Made by a program: the position numbers and the translations under genes
In this document: piece by piece, positions 11,706 to 25,065 of the stretch
Layout: each line of letters begins with the position of its first letter
Numbering within the stretch: position 1 is the stretch's first letter
From: Sinotaia quadrata
Taxonomy: Eukaryota > Mollusca > Gastropoda > Architaenioglossa > Viviparidae
Reading direction: 5' to 3'
Length of the DNA: 64,000 nucleotides
Assembly: GCA_028829895.1 (NCBI GenBank)
Contig: CM054178.1
Span: forward strand, 108,092,558-108,156,557
The notes under the pieces: model-generated
The model's input: only the letters and a program-made list of their open reading frames with translations
The model's database searches: none
Told to the model about the DNA's origin: nothing

Positions 11706-12770
11706 AAACACGTATATGAGAGCAGAGATATCCAAACTGTGTATTGTGTAACATTTGTATCATACTTCGTATATGATCGTAGATCTAACTGACACATACT
11801 GATACATTTTTAAAGGGGAGGGGGGGGGGAACGATCTCTTTCAGCTAACAATAGTAACTATTTCACGATGCATTCAGGGAAATCATTCTTTCATTCCTGC
11901 TTTCTATCATAATTTTTTTTCTCTATCAGAATTCTCGACTTTCTTTCATTTTTAATTTCCTAATTACAATGATTAGTAAGAAAATTCCTATTATCACAAT
12001 AAATCCATTGTGGTCACTGTTCAGTAAGTTGGAACGTCTACTCCCACTCTCTGGATGGATGTGTGGGTGGATGTCTATCCTGAGAAGAAATGATCATTAT
12101 TCTGTTACTTTTGTATTTATCTTTTATTTAATCCAGATGTTGCAGCTTATAATAATGTCTGTTAAGTTTATGATACAAGAAGGTAATTTGTTAAGATGAT
12201 TGTCATGTGACGAAAAAATGAACTCATACCAGCCCCAAACATTTCTTTTGGGAGCGGTTGGGAGAGTGGGGAGGTGATTGGCTTGTTGTGTTTAAGTTTT
12301 ATCCATACCTTACTATCTACAAAATACTCACTAAGTAGACACTTATTTATTTGCTTTCAATAAATGCATGTTTTCAATGTTATTAATAATTAAAGTTAAA
12401 ATAATTGTTCTTATTCGCAGGTTATAAGCATGAAAAACCTTAATAGTAAAAGCATCTGTTTACTGTAATGAGTTGAGTATACATGCCATGTACACACATC
12501 GTGCTACTACAGTTCTAGGACATCATCCGGGTGTGACTTTCAGAGTACAGTAATCCGGATAATTCAGTATAAGTAAACAATAAACGTCGTTACGTTTCTT
12601 TTGGTTAAAATAACCTCAGCAACTAGATTTTCGCAATATTTTCATATCCTAAACAGAGCACAGACAGCCGCTTTTACCATTTTAAGTATATACTGTCACG
12701 TCATTGTCTAGCTTCTAGCGACAGTCACGTGTTCTGAAGCAGGCGTGCTACAATATTTTGACAGCGCTCT
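11706..12770. other. Intergenic, no gene recognised
   Basis: AT-rich sequence with a G-run near 11820. The frame at 11969-12199 shows no known domain. Confidence 0.35.
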
Positions 12771-12779
12771 AAATGTACG

Positions 12780-13066
12780 GTGGAAATAGGGGACAAGTTC
12801 GACACCATCTATGAGGTCATATATGCAATACTTGACAGTTACTCGTCCAAAATGATGCATCTGCAGTGCAACAAGTTAACCAATACAAAAGAAAGATCGT
12901 GGGTGAAAGAGGACTTAAAGTGGCACAGCAGGTGTATGCAGGTGCTAGATCAATCAGTAATCTGCTATCGCCGTCAGACCTGCTGCAGACGGTAAAAGCA
13001 GACGAGAGCGAGCATGATGTAACTGATCTTTTAAGTGCTAGGCGGACATTGCAAAATTCATGCTAA
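12780..13066 (+). pseudogene. Coding-like fragment in two frames, unidentified
   Basis: A GC-richer patch reads KFDTIYEVIYAILDSYSSK in one frame. A second frame then stays open from about 12836 to a stop at 13064-13066, including ERGLKVAQQVYAG and ISNLLSPSDLLQTVKADE. The residue mix (acidic, amphipathic helix-like, few low-complexity runs) differs from neighbouring chance frames. One indel would join the two. A CTGCAG acceptor-like site at about 12861-12866 offers a spliced-exon alternative. I do not recognise the protein. Confidence 0.3.
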
Positions 13067-13553
13067 TTTTTAAGAAAGTTGAAAGAATATATCGCTACAG
13101 GTTCAATAATCCTTCTTCAGCATGTTTGTAGTTGGCTGGACTTGTTTGTGACAGATATCAAAGTGTGTGACTTCATATATTCATTTATGGCCAGTAGGAC
13201 CTGATGACATAATAAAAGTGGGTGAAGTGACTATTGTGCTAAGGTATTTTACTTTGCCTGCAATATTAATTGCATTGAGAAAGTATTTGGCCGTCTTTGG
13301 TGCAGAGACTGAAATAGTTTATAAAGAATATCGTAAATGTTCTCTTGAATATATGGGGGAATATACTTTCACCGTGGCAGATTGATTAAATTATTCATAC
13401 ACTATCAGCCAATTGATATTTACTTTATAAAGAACTGTGTAAAATTCTGGATAATATTAAGGCAAATACTTTATTCTTTCACTGAGAGTGAATGTGTAAA
13501 AATACATTTGATTTAACTTAATACCCTGTGTAGATGTGATAATTGAATGATTT

Positions 13554-13605
<52 letters not shown>

Positions 13606-14434
13606 TAGACAGTTTCAAAGATTCCAATTTTCTAGAGAAGGAACTGTTGATGTTTTATGTTAACCATTTTGTATTCCATGTATGCATTTAGGAAATTTCA
13701 ATATGAAGAATGATACTTACTAGAAAGGAAACTGAAAAGGGGGTATGTTTTAGGCAGACAAACCAAACCAAACACAAAAACAAATGATAATAAAAAGCCT
13801 GAGATCACTGCTAAACTGATATTATTTCAAGCTGCAGTAGACTATAGAAAGCTGTAGAATTTTGTGATTAAAATCTCAGATAACTGCAATGTTTCATATA
13901 TTGCAAAATCTTTTAAGATGTTTGGCAGAGAGAGGGAGAAAGAAATTTTGCACAGAAACAGAGAGGCACCACTAAAGTCAAGGAAAGAAGTCTGCAGATA
14001 ACATATTTAGAGATTTTCACTAACAGATGTTTTAAAGGAATGTGATTTATATACATTAATAGACGTTTTATACTGAACGTGCTGTTTTTATGTAACTGAA
14101 TTTTAGTCACAAGACATGACGTAACCTTGACTGCTATAGATTTATTTTTATCCTATTTTGATGTAATAAAATAACTTATGTAACTGTTGTGCTGTGCTGT
14201 TAACATGCACTACCAGAAACATTTCTAATGAATTTCACCATAGAATCCGTGTTCCTTCCAACTTATATTTTCAGTCGTCTTGAGTAAGGTTTTATAATAG
14301 AGTATTACTGCATGATAATCAAATGTGCTTGGAAATGTCCAGACTTTTACCTAAAGTTGTATAGTTAATATCAGGTCGACAATTAATATCAGGATATTGA
14401 AAGTAAGTTTACTAATAGATGGTTTGAATTTCGT
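13067..14434. other. Intergenic with (GATA)n
   Basis: (GATA)n/(GACA)n lies at 13556-13612. No gene was recognised. Confidence 0.45.
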
Positions 14435-14516
14435 GATCAGTGTACCCATTTCTGTCAATGATCAGTGTACTCATTTCTGTCAATGATCAGTGTACCCATT
14501 TCTGTCAATGATCAGT
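14435..14516. repeat. 25-bp tandem repeat, 3.3 copies
   Basis: GATCAGTGTACCCATTTCTG followed by TCAAT recurs at 14435, 14460 and 14485 with a single substitution. Confidence 0.92.
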
Positions 14517-15509
14517 AGTACAACTAGGACCACACACTGACGTTTTCAAAGCATTGAAAATTATGAATGTGTAGGCCCCTACTTGAGTGCACAATTTTAG
14601 ATCGGTCTCTGATCGATATGTGTTTAATATCTTTGTTATTATTTTTAATAAAATATATTACATAGTAGTAATGCATTTAATGCTGAATATCCATATTATA
14701 TAAACAAATTGTATTTTTACTTTCTGAAATTAAAAAAAAAGACATCTTTATGCTGTTTTTTTTATTCTGAGAAACAAATAAATTATTCTTCTTCGAGGAT
14801 CTCGCTTATTCTAGGCAGCGATCAGTCGACATAGGATGTTACTGGCACTATCTGTATATTTACGTGTACGAAATGTTAATAGTTATGCGCGACATACATA
14901 CACACACGCACATACACATGCATGCAAGCAATTTATTAATTAAACATTATGTGAAAGATAATATAAAATAAACAAAATTGAAAGTATTAATCAATTCATA
15001 ACAATACGGTCGAACATCTACACAGTTTCATATATATGTGTGTGCGCGCGTGCGTATCATTAGAATATTTATTATTAACTACGTATCCAATCTCAAACAG
15101 CACATCTTACAATAAGTGAAGACAAATCCCGTCTTGTAGTCTTTCTTCGCCATACACAAACGCGCGCGCACAATACGCATCTATTTAAACATACTGTCGC
15201 TGGAGAAGAAAAGAGACACATTTTATGACTGAAAATAGATTCAAGTCTTGTGAGTGCATGCAAAATAAATATTATACGTGGGGAAACTAACTAGCTTACA
15301 GATAAGCTTTCAAGAATGTACATTAGCTTGCATTTGTTCTGCGTCCTTTCGTTTCCTTCTCTTGTTTATTGTACAAAACAAAAACTGACATGCTAACCGC
15401 GTGACTTAAACGATCGGACACATTTGTTTCCTTTCATTTCTCTGGATAATTCGTGACGTCAATTTCTAAATTTATTTGAATTCGCAGATCGTATTCTCAT
15501 CTGAACGCC
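14517..15509. other. Intergenic, nothing recognised
   Basis: AT-rich sequence with short CA/TG and CG-alternating runs (about 14890-14920 and 15040-15170). Confidence 0.4.
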
Positions 15510-16400
15510 AGTAGTCTAGTTCAAGAGACATCCAGCAATCTAGTTCAATGGACAGCAGGTAGTCCAGTGCAAAGGACAGCCAGGAGTCTAGTTCAGTACT
15601 CAACCAGTAGTCCAGTTCAAGAGACATCCAGCAATCTAGTTCAACGAACAGCAGGTAGTCCAGTACAAAGGACAGCCACTAGTCTAGTTCAGTACTCAAC
15701 CAGTAGTCCAGTTCTGTATTCAGCCAGCAGTCCAGTTCAAGAGACGCACAGTAATTCAGTTAAAGAGATAGCCAGTAGTCCAGTTCAACAGACAGCAAAT
15801 AGTCCAGTTCAATACTCAGCCAGTAGTCCAGTTGAATAAAAGCCAACAGTCCAGTTCAACAATCAGTATCCAGTTCAACAAGCAGCCAGTAGTCCAGTTC
15901 AATAATTAATCAGCAGTCCAGTTCAATGGACAGTCAATAATCCAGATCAATGAACAGCCTGTAAACCAGTTCAATGAATAGCCATTAGTCCAGCTCAATG
16001 AACAGACAGTAAATTCAGTTCAATAAATAGTTAGTAATCCAGTTCACAGAAGAGCCTGTAGCCCAGTTCAATGACAGTCAGTAGTCCAGCTCAATAGACA
16101 GTCTGTAATTCAGTTCAATGAATAGCCAGTAGTTCACTTCAATGGACAGCCAGTAGTCCACTTCAATGGACAGCCAGTAGTTCACTTTAATGGACAGTCA
16201 ATAGTCCGGCTCAATGGACAGTCAAAAATTCAGTTCAACGAATAACCAGTAGTCCACTTCAATGGATAGCCAGTAGTCCGGCTCAATGGACAGTCAATAA
16301 TTCACTTCAACGAATAGCCAGTAGTCCACTTCAATGGACAGTCACTAATTAAGTTCAATAGACAGCCAGTAGTTTACTTTAATAAACACGAAGTAGTTCT
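15510..16400. repeat. 24-bp minisatellite, about 0.9 kb, roughly 37 degenerate copies
   Basis: The unit is CCAGTAGTCCAGTTCAATGG followed by ACAG. Left units favour CAAGAGACA/CAGTACTCA endings and right units favour CAATGGACAG, so variants are zoned. Because 24 is divisible by 3, a 90-codon frame (15567-15839) reads as an 8-residue period (SPVQRTA-like). That frame is a repeat artefact. Confidence 0.93.
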
Positions 16401-16685
16401 CTTTCTGGAGTGAACAGTGCATTTCCTGGAACAAATCCACATTAAGATCGACGTATATCAGTGCAGCATGTTGTTCCTTTATGCAGGATCTGCACTTGTC
16501 CAATGAATTGAGTCACTCATTGACGTCATATGATTTCAAGTTCCTTCATGGCAGTTTGCACAATCTGCTGGTTTTGGACATGTCTTTACTATGAGGAGAA
16601 TCCAATCATGTCCAGTCTATTTTGTCTAATCCACTGAAAAGACCACACGATTTATTCGAAAACTCCATCTATAAAACGCAGCTAA

Positions 16686-16785
16686 AACTTGGTTTTAAAG
16701 ATAAGCCATGGAGTCATTCATTGGTTTTAGAGATTAGCCATGGAGTCATTCATTGAGTTTAGAGATTAGCCAAGGAGTCATTCTT
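16686..16785. repeat. 32-bp tandem repeat, three copies
   Basis: GGTTTTAGAGATTAGCCATG followed by GAGTCATTCATT recurs three times. A diverged single copy lies 2.2 kb away at about 18924-18966. Confidence 0.88.
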
Positions 16786-17729
16786 TGACAAATATTTCTA
16801 CCCTTTCCTTTATTTGTCACTTGTTCTTTTATATTTATTATCCATATCTGTACCATTATACTTTTTTTGTTATAAGTGTGGAGCACTTGATCATATTGCT
16901 GACATTTGTATGATATGTTTTAAATAGACGTCATGTGAAAAATAACAGGGACCCTCCCCTAAAACGGATTATTAGACTTTGGCTGGAGTATTATCACAAT
17001 TAAATGATACTGGTCATCACTCCTAGTGGAATTCAATAGCATAAATTCCTGTGAACCCACTCCAAATCTTGCTGTGAATAAACAATTTACTGCATGATGC
17101 AAGCATCCCCAAGAAGTTAGCCATTTAGGGTCAGTCAATGGCTGCATACTGGCCAACTATAATTGACAACTGGTCATCTGCTGGCCAACTATAGTTGACC
17201 AATGGTTGCTGAGCTAATACAGAGAGAAACCCATGTTGCAAAAAATATTTTTTCGCAATCACTTGCCGAGTAACTCCATAAGAAATAAGATGTGTTCTTT
17301 TGCTCAGGTCTCTGCCCCTCGGGAGTTGCATGAAAAGACCTTATCATGAGTAAACCACAGAATTATAAGTCTAAGACTGTAATTTTCATGTTTCTTTGAG
17401 GATAAACAGAATGTAAATTTTATGTCTTTCTTTTAGCTGAACAACAATGTATTTCAGTTTTCCTGTCTACCTTGTGTGCTGTTTTAATTCTAAGTTATCA
17501 TTGTTATTTTGTTCAGTAGAAATACTATGCAATTTATAATGATTGATTTATTTGTAATTAACTTGCTAATCATTGTCAGAACTTTGTAGTAAGTCTGATG
17601 CAATGATTTTGGATCTATGTAGAATATCATTATGATTCAGAGCCATTTTCATCATAATCTTGATCAGTAAAATGTTGCTTATGACTTAGGGATTTTTCTA
17701 TTTATATTGTTTATCTGTAACTACCTTGT
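16786..17729. other. Intergenic, nothing recognised
   Basis: A short duplication of the CTGGCCAACTATA type lies at about 17149-17199. Minus-strand frames here have no known domain. Confidence 0.35.
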
Positions 17730-17860
17730 TGATACTGCATAACTATATCTGGAAAATGTAAATGTAAGTTTAATTTGTTAATACCATATAACTGTATCTG
17801 GAAAATGCAAATGTAAGTTTAATTTGTTAATAACATATAACTCTATCTGGAAAAGCATGT
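17730..17860. repeat. 49-bp tandem repeat, about 2.6 copies
   Basis: TATCTGGAAAATG is spaced exactly 49 bp (17746, 17795, 17844), followed by TAAGTTTAATTTGTTAATA in the first two. Confidence 0.9.
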
Positions 17861-18137
17861 ATTTTGTGAAAGGACAAGTAGCTGAATTCATTGTTCACTT
17901 GTGATGAAATAAATGATTGTGTTCAGAAATGTAAAATATATTCTGAAGAATTATTAATGTAAAAGTTTGTCAGTTCCTGCCCATCTGAAATTCTACAGAA
18001 GAACTATGGTGGTGTTTCTACAGCCATAGGCAAACTCCCTTTGGTACTTTACTCCTTCCTTTGGTACTTTGCATCTACCATGATACACCTGTTTTCACTG
18101 GTAAACTGGACACAACACACTGTTTTATGAATTAGCG

Positions 18138-18247
18138 AAGCCAGCCAGCATGCATTGTTTGCTAGCCAGAGGCCAGCCAGCATGCATTTTTTTTGCTAGC
18201 TGGAGGCCAGCCAGCATGCATTGTTTGCTAGCCGGAGGCCAGCCATG
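18138..18247. repeat. 32-34 bp tandem repeat, three copies
   Basis: The unit is CCAGCATGCATTGTTTGCTA followed by GCCAGAGGCCAG. Copies begin at 18145, 18177 and 18211. Confidence 0.88.
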
Positions 18248-20671
18248 AAGTTGTGATGTCGTCTACCACAGGAGGAGAGAGACAAACCTCATCAGGTCAC
18301 ATTGACCCTTTTTACCCGGAAATATTTGACTTTTTCCATTTCGTGATGTACCTTGTTCACGTGTCTGAATGCAATCGATTGAAATAACTTTGTTAGCAGA
18401 TACTGTTGTTATTTCCAAAAACACTATCATAAATGGTTAATAAGGAAGCCTTTTCAGGCCTGACACTCTAAAGAACTATCCATAAGTATATGTTAGTTTG
18501 TGCATTTTCTGATGTCAAATATTTTTGTATATGTCATTATTTGTATTTTATAATGTTAAATTGATGTATAGTGTGTAGTTAATTGTTTTGTTAATACATT
18601 TTATTTCTTTATTTGTCAACCTATGTTATATTAGAACTGGGTTAAAAGGTTAGAGTAGTGTGGGGGCTTAATAATTAATAAGATGGGCAGTATAGGCCTT
18701 TGTTTTAGAGGGTGTTCACGGCTCTGTTTTTGGACGTGTGTCAGGTCAGAGTTATTCTGTAGTGTTCATTACAATATTAGGAATTACTCTGGGAAGAGTG
18801 CAAGGGGTACTCTTCCAGTCCGTCATCCACAAGCTGAGAGGTACAAATTATCAGAGATGTAGGGACGATAATTTTCTCGTAATTAAAGAGGACCTCACGT
18901 AATAGTATAAAAATACACGTTGCACATTCATTGGTTTTATAGATTAGTTATGGAATCATTCAATCATTTAAAACTGACACATGACCAAGGCCATCCAGTC
19001 CAATTAACAATACTGATGTTATAAGCTTTCAAAACAACTGATGTTGTTATAAGCTTTCAAAACAAGGAAAAAAGGAAGACAACAAATGATTTGAAAAAGC
19101 AGTGATTCATTTACCAGGACACACAATTTTATGATTTCAAGCATTCGATTTTTTTTAATAGAAGGATAATTTTTTTAAGTTATATGATTGAAAAGAACAT
19201 CCAATCCACTAAATGACATCAAAGATAAAATATGATTTAATATTTAAAAAAACACACGATCCACTGAATACCCCCCCAAAAAAAAAAATAAAAAAAAATA
19301 CAACTTTGTATGATTTCAAAAAGACATTATATCCCTGAACATAGTGGAATGCGTCATTTGAATCAAGGATTACTCTTTTCACAGTTAATAAATTCAAATT
19401 AATGTAAATTTATCATTACTGACCAATTAAAAATATTTTGCTGACATTGATTTTAGTAAATTAAAAGAAAAATGTTTTAAAGATAGTTTGCTGATAAAAC
19501 TCACTTGAGAAACAAGAGGAAAAGTTACACAATTAAAATTAATGTACACTCTTGTCACATACACAGGCTTAACTATCGGCAGTGGAAAATTTAGAACAAA
19601 AAATCAGCTCCCAAGCGCTGTAAACGAACGACTGAACTAACCATTTCTGCCTAAATCCAGTACACAAGACACATGTCACCCATCATTCTCATAAAATATA
19701 ATTATCGAAGCTCAATACAGGCCCAAATAAACGAATCGGGTGGGCTGTGGACAAGGACATGGAGAAAATAAAGGAGAGGGAGTAATGCATAATAATTCTC
19801 TCTAACAGATTAGGCCCACACATGATGCTTCAGATGAACTGCATGCTTACAGACATTTATTTAACTCAAACAAACCGAACTATTGTGCACCAAGCGACGT
19901 GTGCGACTGTAGCGCGCACTCATGCATAACCACATTAGACCAGCGAACTCAAGTGAAGTCAGCCTCAATCATAAACGCAACGGGAAGTCTTCATATCCAG
20001 CCAGGCGTTAAGGCTTGCAGTAAGTCAAAACAGCAAAGTTTACTCATTTAAAGGAGATAGAAAGAAAAGAGGAGAGAGAGACCACGAGACTGAGAGAAAC
20101 CGAGAAAGAGAGGGAGGGAAGCCACGAATGGGTGGGGGAGATTGGGGAAATCTGAAAGATCTAACGAATTTTGTCAAGAAAGGAGAGAATAAGAAGAAAG
20201 GCCGAAAATGTACAACTCCAAACAGCCACACTGGCGGCTTGCGACAGTGGAGTGAGCTCCGTTTCTTGAACGCGACACGTTTGACAACCCTGGGTTTTTA
20301 TCAGATTCTGCAGTCGCCTCGGGTGGAATCTGTATGAAAGGCTTCGTGCAATACGTTTGGTTTTGTTGTCAACACTTAACACTATCAGTTAACTCTACCC
20401 CGAACGCACCTGAGTTCTCTGACCTTTGCACTCGGAATGCAGTGCCTGCCAAACATCCAAAAGCTAACAAGTTATTTTAATCAGTTTTGATAATTGCAAC
20501 AACAATAAGCATGTTGAAATGTTGGCTGGTATATTACATTTTTGGATTTTCCCACCATCCAATGCACATTCCAAGACTGCCAAGCACATTATTTTAAATT
20601 TAATTAATTCACATTTAAAAAACATTTTTAACTATTTTTTTTAAAATCTCCGTTTCTCAGTGTCTCTCTCA
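18248..20671. other. Intergenic, no gene recognised
   Basis: A 25-bp duplication (TGATGTTATAAGCTTTCAAAACAA) lies at about 19014-19062. A GC-richer patch at 19,600-20,340 has overlapping frames on both strands without a domain. This patch is where I would look first for an unseen 5' exon or promoter. Confidence 0.3.
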
Positions 20672-20714
20672 TAGATAGATAGAAACATAGAGACAGACAG
20701 ACAGATAGATAGAT

Positions 20715-20798
<84 letters not shown>

Positions 20799-20799
20799 T
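20672..20799. repeat. (GATA)n microsatellite, about 125 bp
   Basis: GATA/GACA units; the last 85 bp are uninterrupted GATA. Confidence 0.95.
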
Positions 20800-23700
20800 G
20801 TGAATAACAGGTTGGGTTAACCTCCCACTCTAGTGAACTAATAATTAATTTTCATTTATATCGTCTTTTGCAGTCTGGGAGACTGTCAAGCACTGGAATC
20901 AACAATTACTCTAATTGTTCTCTTCTGGGTGTTACTCGTTCAGAGTAAAATACAATCCTGTTAATCAATATTAAGCAAGATATTATAGTATTTCTCTGTC
21001 GTCCTCACACATATTCCCATTCCACTTTGAGGGATTTCTTTCCCCAAAGTATGTTTGACTGACTTTTAAGATTAATTATGTTTGGCAGCCCCCACCCTCA
21101 AACCTACATACTTCCTTAATCAATTCATTTAGCCAAAGAACAAATCAACAGTTTTATTGATATACACAACTAAATAATTAACAAAATCATGTGTACACTA
21201 TTTACAAGAAAATAACGAAATTACACATTAGTACTTGATAATTAACAACTTAAATCTTTTCTTTAGCAAATATCATTCAATTCATAAGATTTTAAATTAT
21301 TAAATGTCTTTTCACAGTTTGTATCAGAGTCCTAATACACTAAATCCTTACTAAATATTTACATCAACAATATTAATAAATAGAAAATCAAAGAAAGACG
21401 TTACAACATTGATCTGAGAGCTGGACATGCATTCACTTGATTATTTATGTGTTCATTGATGTGGACTCATTGCTGAAGCTACCAGGCACATAGCAATACA
21501 GACGCTGAGAGGCAGCTACTCACACTGTTAACAATGCATAGAATGTCCGAACCACATATATAAATCAACCACATATATAAATCGACAAACCAAACTCACA
21601 ACCTACACGGATCCGTCTGGGCTTTAGTGCATCACTACACCGACTCATCTAGCTTTTCTTGGTGTCGTCCAGTGGTCGTCTGCCTCTAGTGTCTTTGCCA
21701 CTCGAATTCAAAGTCGTCTGTCTATATCTCATTTTACCAACTGGGGGAAAGAATCTCCATGGCCATCTCACCAATGAAGGAGGTGTTTATGTGTGTGAGT
21801 GAGGCGAGGAGAGACAGAGACAGAAGGAGAAAGATCTGATAGTTTATTGTTTCATAAACGACTATAGACACAAAATAAAGGTAGAAGCTAGATATATTTA
21901 TAAATATAAAAATACAACTTTATTTTATTTCTAAATATTAACAAATAATATCAGAAAAAATATATTAGTGTTACATTATATAAAACACCTATAACAGAGA
22001 TAGATAGGTTTAGGTAAACAATTTATCTCAACTTGTAAGAAAAGTGATGGACAAAAAATTATAAATATTAAACGATTCTTTACCAAAACCTTAGTGACAC
22101 TAAATAAATGGACAGCTAATTAGGAATGCTGAAGTACTGAGATCTGTGAGAGAGAGGGAGAGAGAGTCAGAGACAGACATACAGAGAGACCATGGATAGA
22201 TGAAATTTTTCATGTTGCATTAAATAATTTTCAATTTCGCCCGCGCTCTTTGTTATTTCCTACGTCGCTCAGATCATAGATGCCTAGCTGTAGCTGTGGG
22301 TGTGGCTAAAACAACAACAACGTGGACGATTAGCTAACAAACAGCAGTGCTCTGTAAAGAAGTCTTATTTGAAATTTGGCACCAAGAAGCAACACATACA
22401 CGCTTTGGGAGGATAAAACCTCCCTTGTAGTCACATCGTTATCTTTTCCACTTCTGGGCGAGGGTCGGGAGTAAAGTGGACACTTTCGTGAGCAGTTCAC
22501 TTTCTGTCTGTTTACTTTAGGTGCAGGTTAAATGAATTACAATCTCTCATTTATCATCCCGGTACCTTACAGTGTTTATCAAGGAAATCTCCGTTGGAAT
22601 CACTCCACCAGTCCTTACCCCCCACCCTCCAACATCATTACGGCAGTGGTCCATACGCACGAACAAAGCAGAGGATACGTGTATGAATGACCACATGACC
22701 ATGAGTGCCAAAAGCAGAACCGCCTTGATGCACACTGGGTACATGATATGATGTTCGTGCCTGGAGGCAGACGAAACATAGAGGTGTAACATTTGACCTA
22801 ATTATAGAGACACGTGATTCGGACTTCGCTTGTTAGGCAGGTTGAGATTTGGTTCAGTCAGATTCGAATGCTCTCATTCTGTAGACTACAAATAACTTTC
22901 TTGGCTTAACCAAATGTTCTCATTCTGTAGACTACAAATAACTTTCTTGGCTTAACCAAATTGAATCACGAACATTACAGCCGATCATTTGTAAATGTAT
23001 CCTACCTTTCGCTTGACTTTGTGACGGTCCTACCTTTCGCTTGACTTTGTGACGGAAGGCAGGGGATTTAGTGTGGTGCGAAGTTTGGTTTAATAGTTCT
23101 GCTGTTTGCCATCAATTTGATTTATACAAATACACATTACACATAACTTATTGACGATGTGAGGGAGGAGTATGTGTCAAGAACATGTTTAATATTCCAT
23201 ATGTGAGAAATAAGATGGTTTGTCAGTCTGTGTTTTGCTGTGAGGAAAGTCAGTAAATGCATGGTGAGTTGTCAGTTTTGCTATGTGAGGTCTGTCAGAA
23301 GTGAGTGCATGGTGAGTTGTGAGTCTGTGTTTTGCTAAATCGGTACAGAGGACAATGATTAGTAACCAGTGATTAGAGAATGTCCCTAAAGAAAACAAGT
23401 CGGACAGTGAATACAAAAACACTAATTTTAATCTTAACTGAAGGGAAACATGAACGTTTGACCTTCGTGCTCAAGGTCACACTTTTCGCACTCTTTCCAA
23501 ACGAACAGCAAGCGATGTAAGTATTGCTTCGTACATGTAAAAGTTTGTCAGAAATGCTCAAACTATCGTCTACATTACTGTTTTAATAACAAGGAAACTT
23601 TTTTTAAAAATGAGAAGATACATTGTAATGATCTACTGATCCCTGTATCAACAGTGTCGCTCAACACTGGTCTTTTAGTCTGGATAGCTTACTTTTGGTT

Positions 23701-24384
23701 TCGGAAAATTAAATAGAGTGCTTTCGCCACTAGCACAACCAAATCCACCACTTCATGACATGCTTTAAATACATCTTTACAGGTTTGTATGCGTCATACA
23801 GTATACATATAGCTGATGGAAGGGAATGCAGACCACTTAAATTCAGTTTTCTTTATGCACAAGCGGGACACAAGATGGATGCTTCCATTAAAAAGCTTTC
23901 GTGTGGAAAATGGAAATAAATATAAGCAAGGAATTGAATACATTCAAAACGGTTAGCGCTGACTTACTCGCCGTACCCTCCACCCACTCAAAATAAAACA
24001 ACAAAAAATGAAACAAGCAAGCAAACAACAACTTTGCACTTTTTTGATGCAGTGACAGAACGAAATAAAAATGAAAATGGCTGTTTTCTCCTTTTCTTTG
24101 GGTTTCCTTTTTAACTCTTAGATTTTCCAAAGAGCATTGCTCTGTATTGTTGTCCACGTTTGCGTCATGTAGTCTAATTATACCAAAATTCTCTCCCTCC
24201 TTACCCAGTCCATACTACCAATTCCATTCGGTCTTCGTTTCCCTCCATTCCCACTCACAACCACCCCTGTCCTGGAAGAGGAGTAATGATGTCGAGGCAA
24301 TGAATGGTAACTTTACACCTCATCACAGGGAATCGTGGACATTTAGTAACACGACACTTGTGTGGATCCAAGCAGTGAGGCAAG
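20800..24384. other. Intergenic with small duplications
   Basis: A 46-bp direct duplication (TTCTCATTCTGTAGACTACA, about 22868-22960) and a 28-bp one (CCTACCTTTCGCTTGACTTT, about 23000-23057) are seen, plus a degenerate repeat at about 23220-23340. No gene was recognised. Confidence 0.45.
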
Positions 24385-25065
24385 TCACGTCTAGAAGATG
24401 ATTGTACTTAACAAGTCACGGCTAGATCATGTTCGTCACGCCTAGAGAATGCTTGTACTGAACAAGTCGCGACTAGAGTATGCTTGTACTTAACAATTAT
24501 GACTAGAGTATGCTTGTACTTAACAATCACGACTAGAGTATGCAAGTGCTGAACAAGTCACGACTAGGTAGTATCTTGTACTGAACAAGTCATTACTAGA
24601 TTAAGCTTGTACTGAACAATCACGACTAGAGTATGCTTGTACTAAACAATCATGACTAGAGTATGCTTGTACTTAACAAGTGACGACTACGTTATGTTTG
24701 TACTTAACAAGTAACGCTTAGATGGTATTTATATTCAGCAAGTTATGACTAAAGAAGGCATGTACTTTACAAATGACGACTAGGTTATGTTTGTAGTCAA
24801 CAAGTCTCTACTAGGTGGTGTTTATACTCAACAAGTCGCGACTAGATAGTGTTTGTACTCAGCAAGACTCTACTAGATGGTGTTTGTACTCAGCAAGTCG
24901 CGCCTAGATGGTGTTTGTACTCAGCAAGTCTCTACTAGATTGTTTGTACTCAGCAAGTCACGACTAGATGGTGTTTGAACTCAGCAAGTCACGACTAGAT
25001 AGTGTTTGTACTCAACAAGTCACGACTAGAGGATAGTTGTACTCAACCACTGACGATAAGTTGAT
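24385..25065. repeat. About 30-bp minisatellite, 0.68 kb, roughly 22 degenerate copies
   Basis: The unit is CAAGTCACGACTAGATGGTG followed by TTTGTACTCA. Left copies carry GAGTATGCTTGTACTTAA and right copies GATGGTGTTTGTACTCAG, so the array is zoned into two variant families. Confidence 0.92.

Noticed and set aside
15567..15839. 90-codon frame rich in SPVQ repeats
   Set aside because: Phase artefact of the 24-bp minisatellite.
16959..17331. Overlapping minus-strand frames of about 65 codons
   Set aside because: They overlap a local duplication, have no recognisable domain and no splice context.
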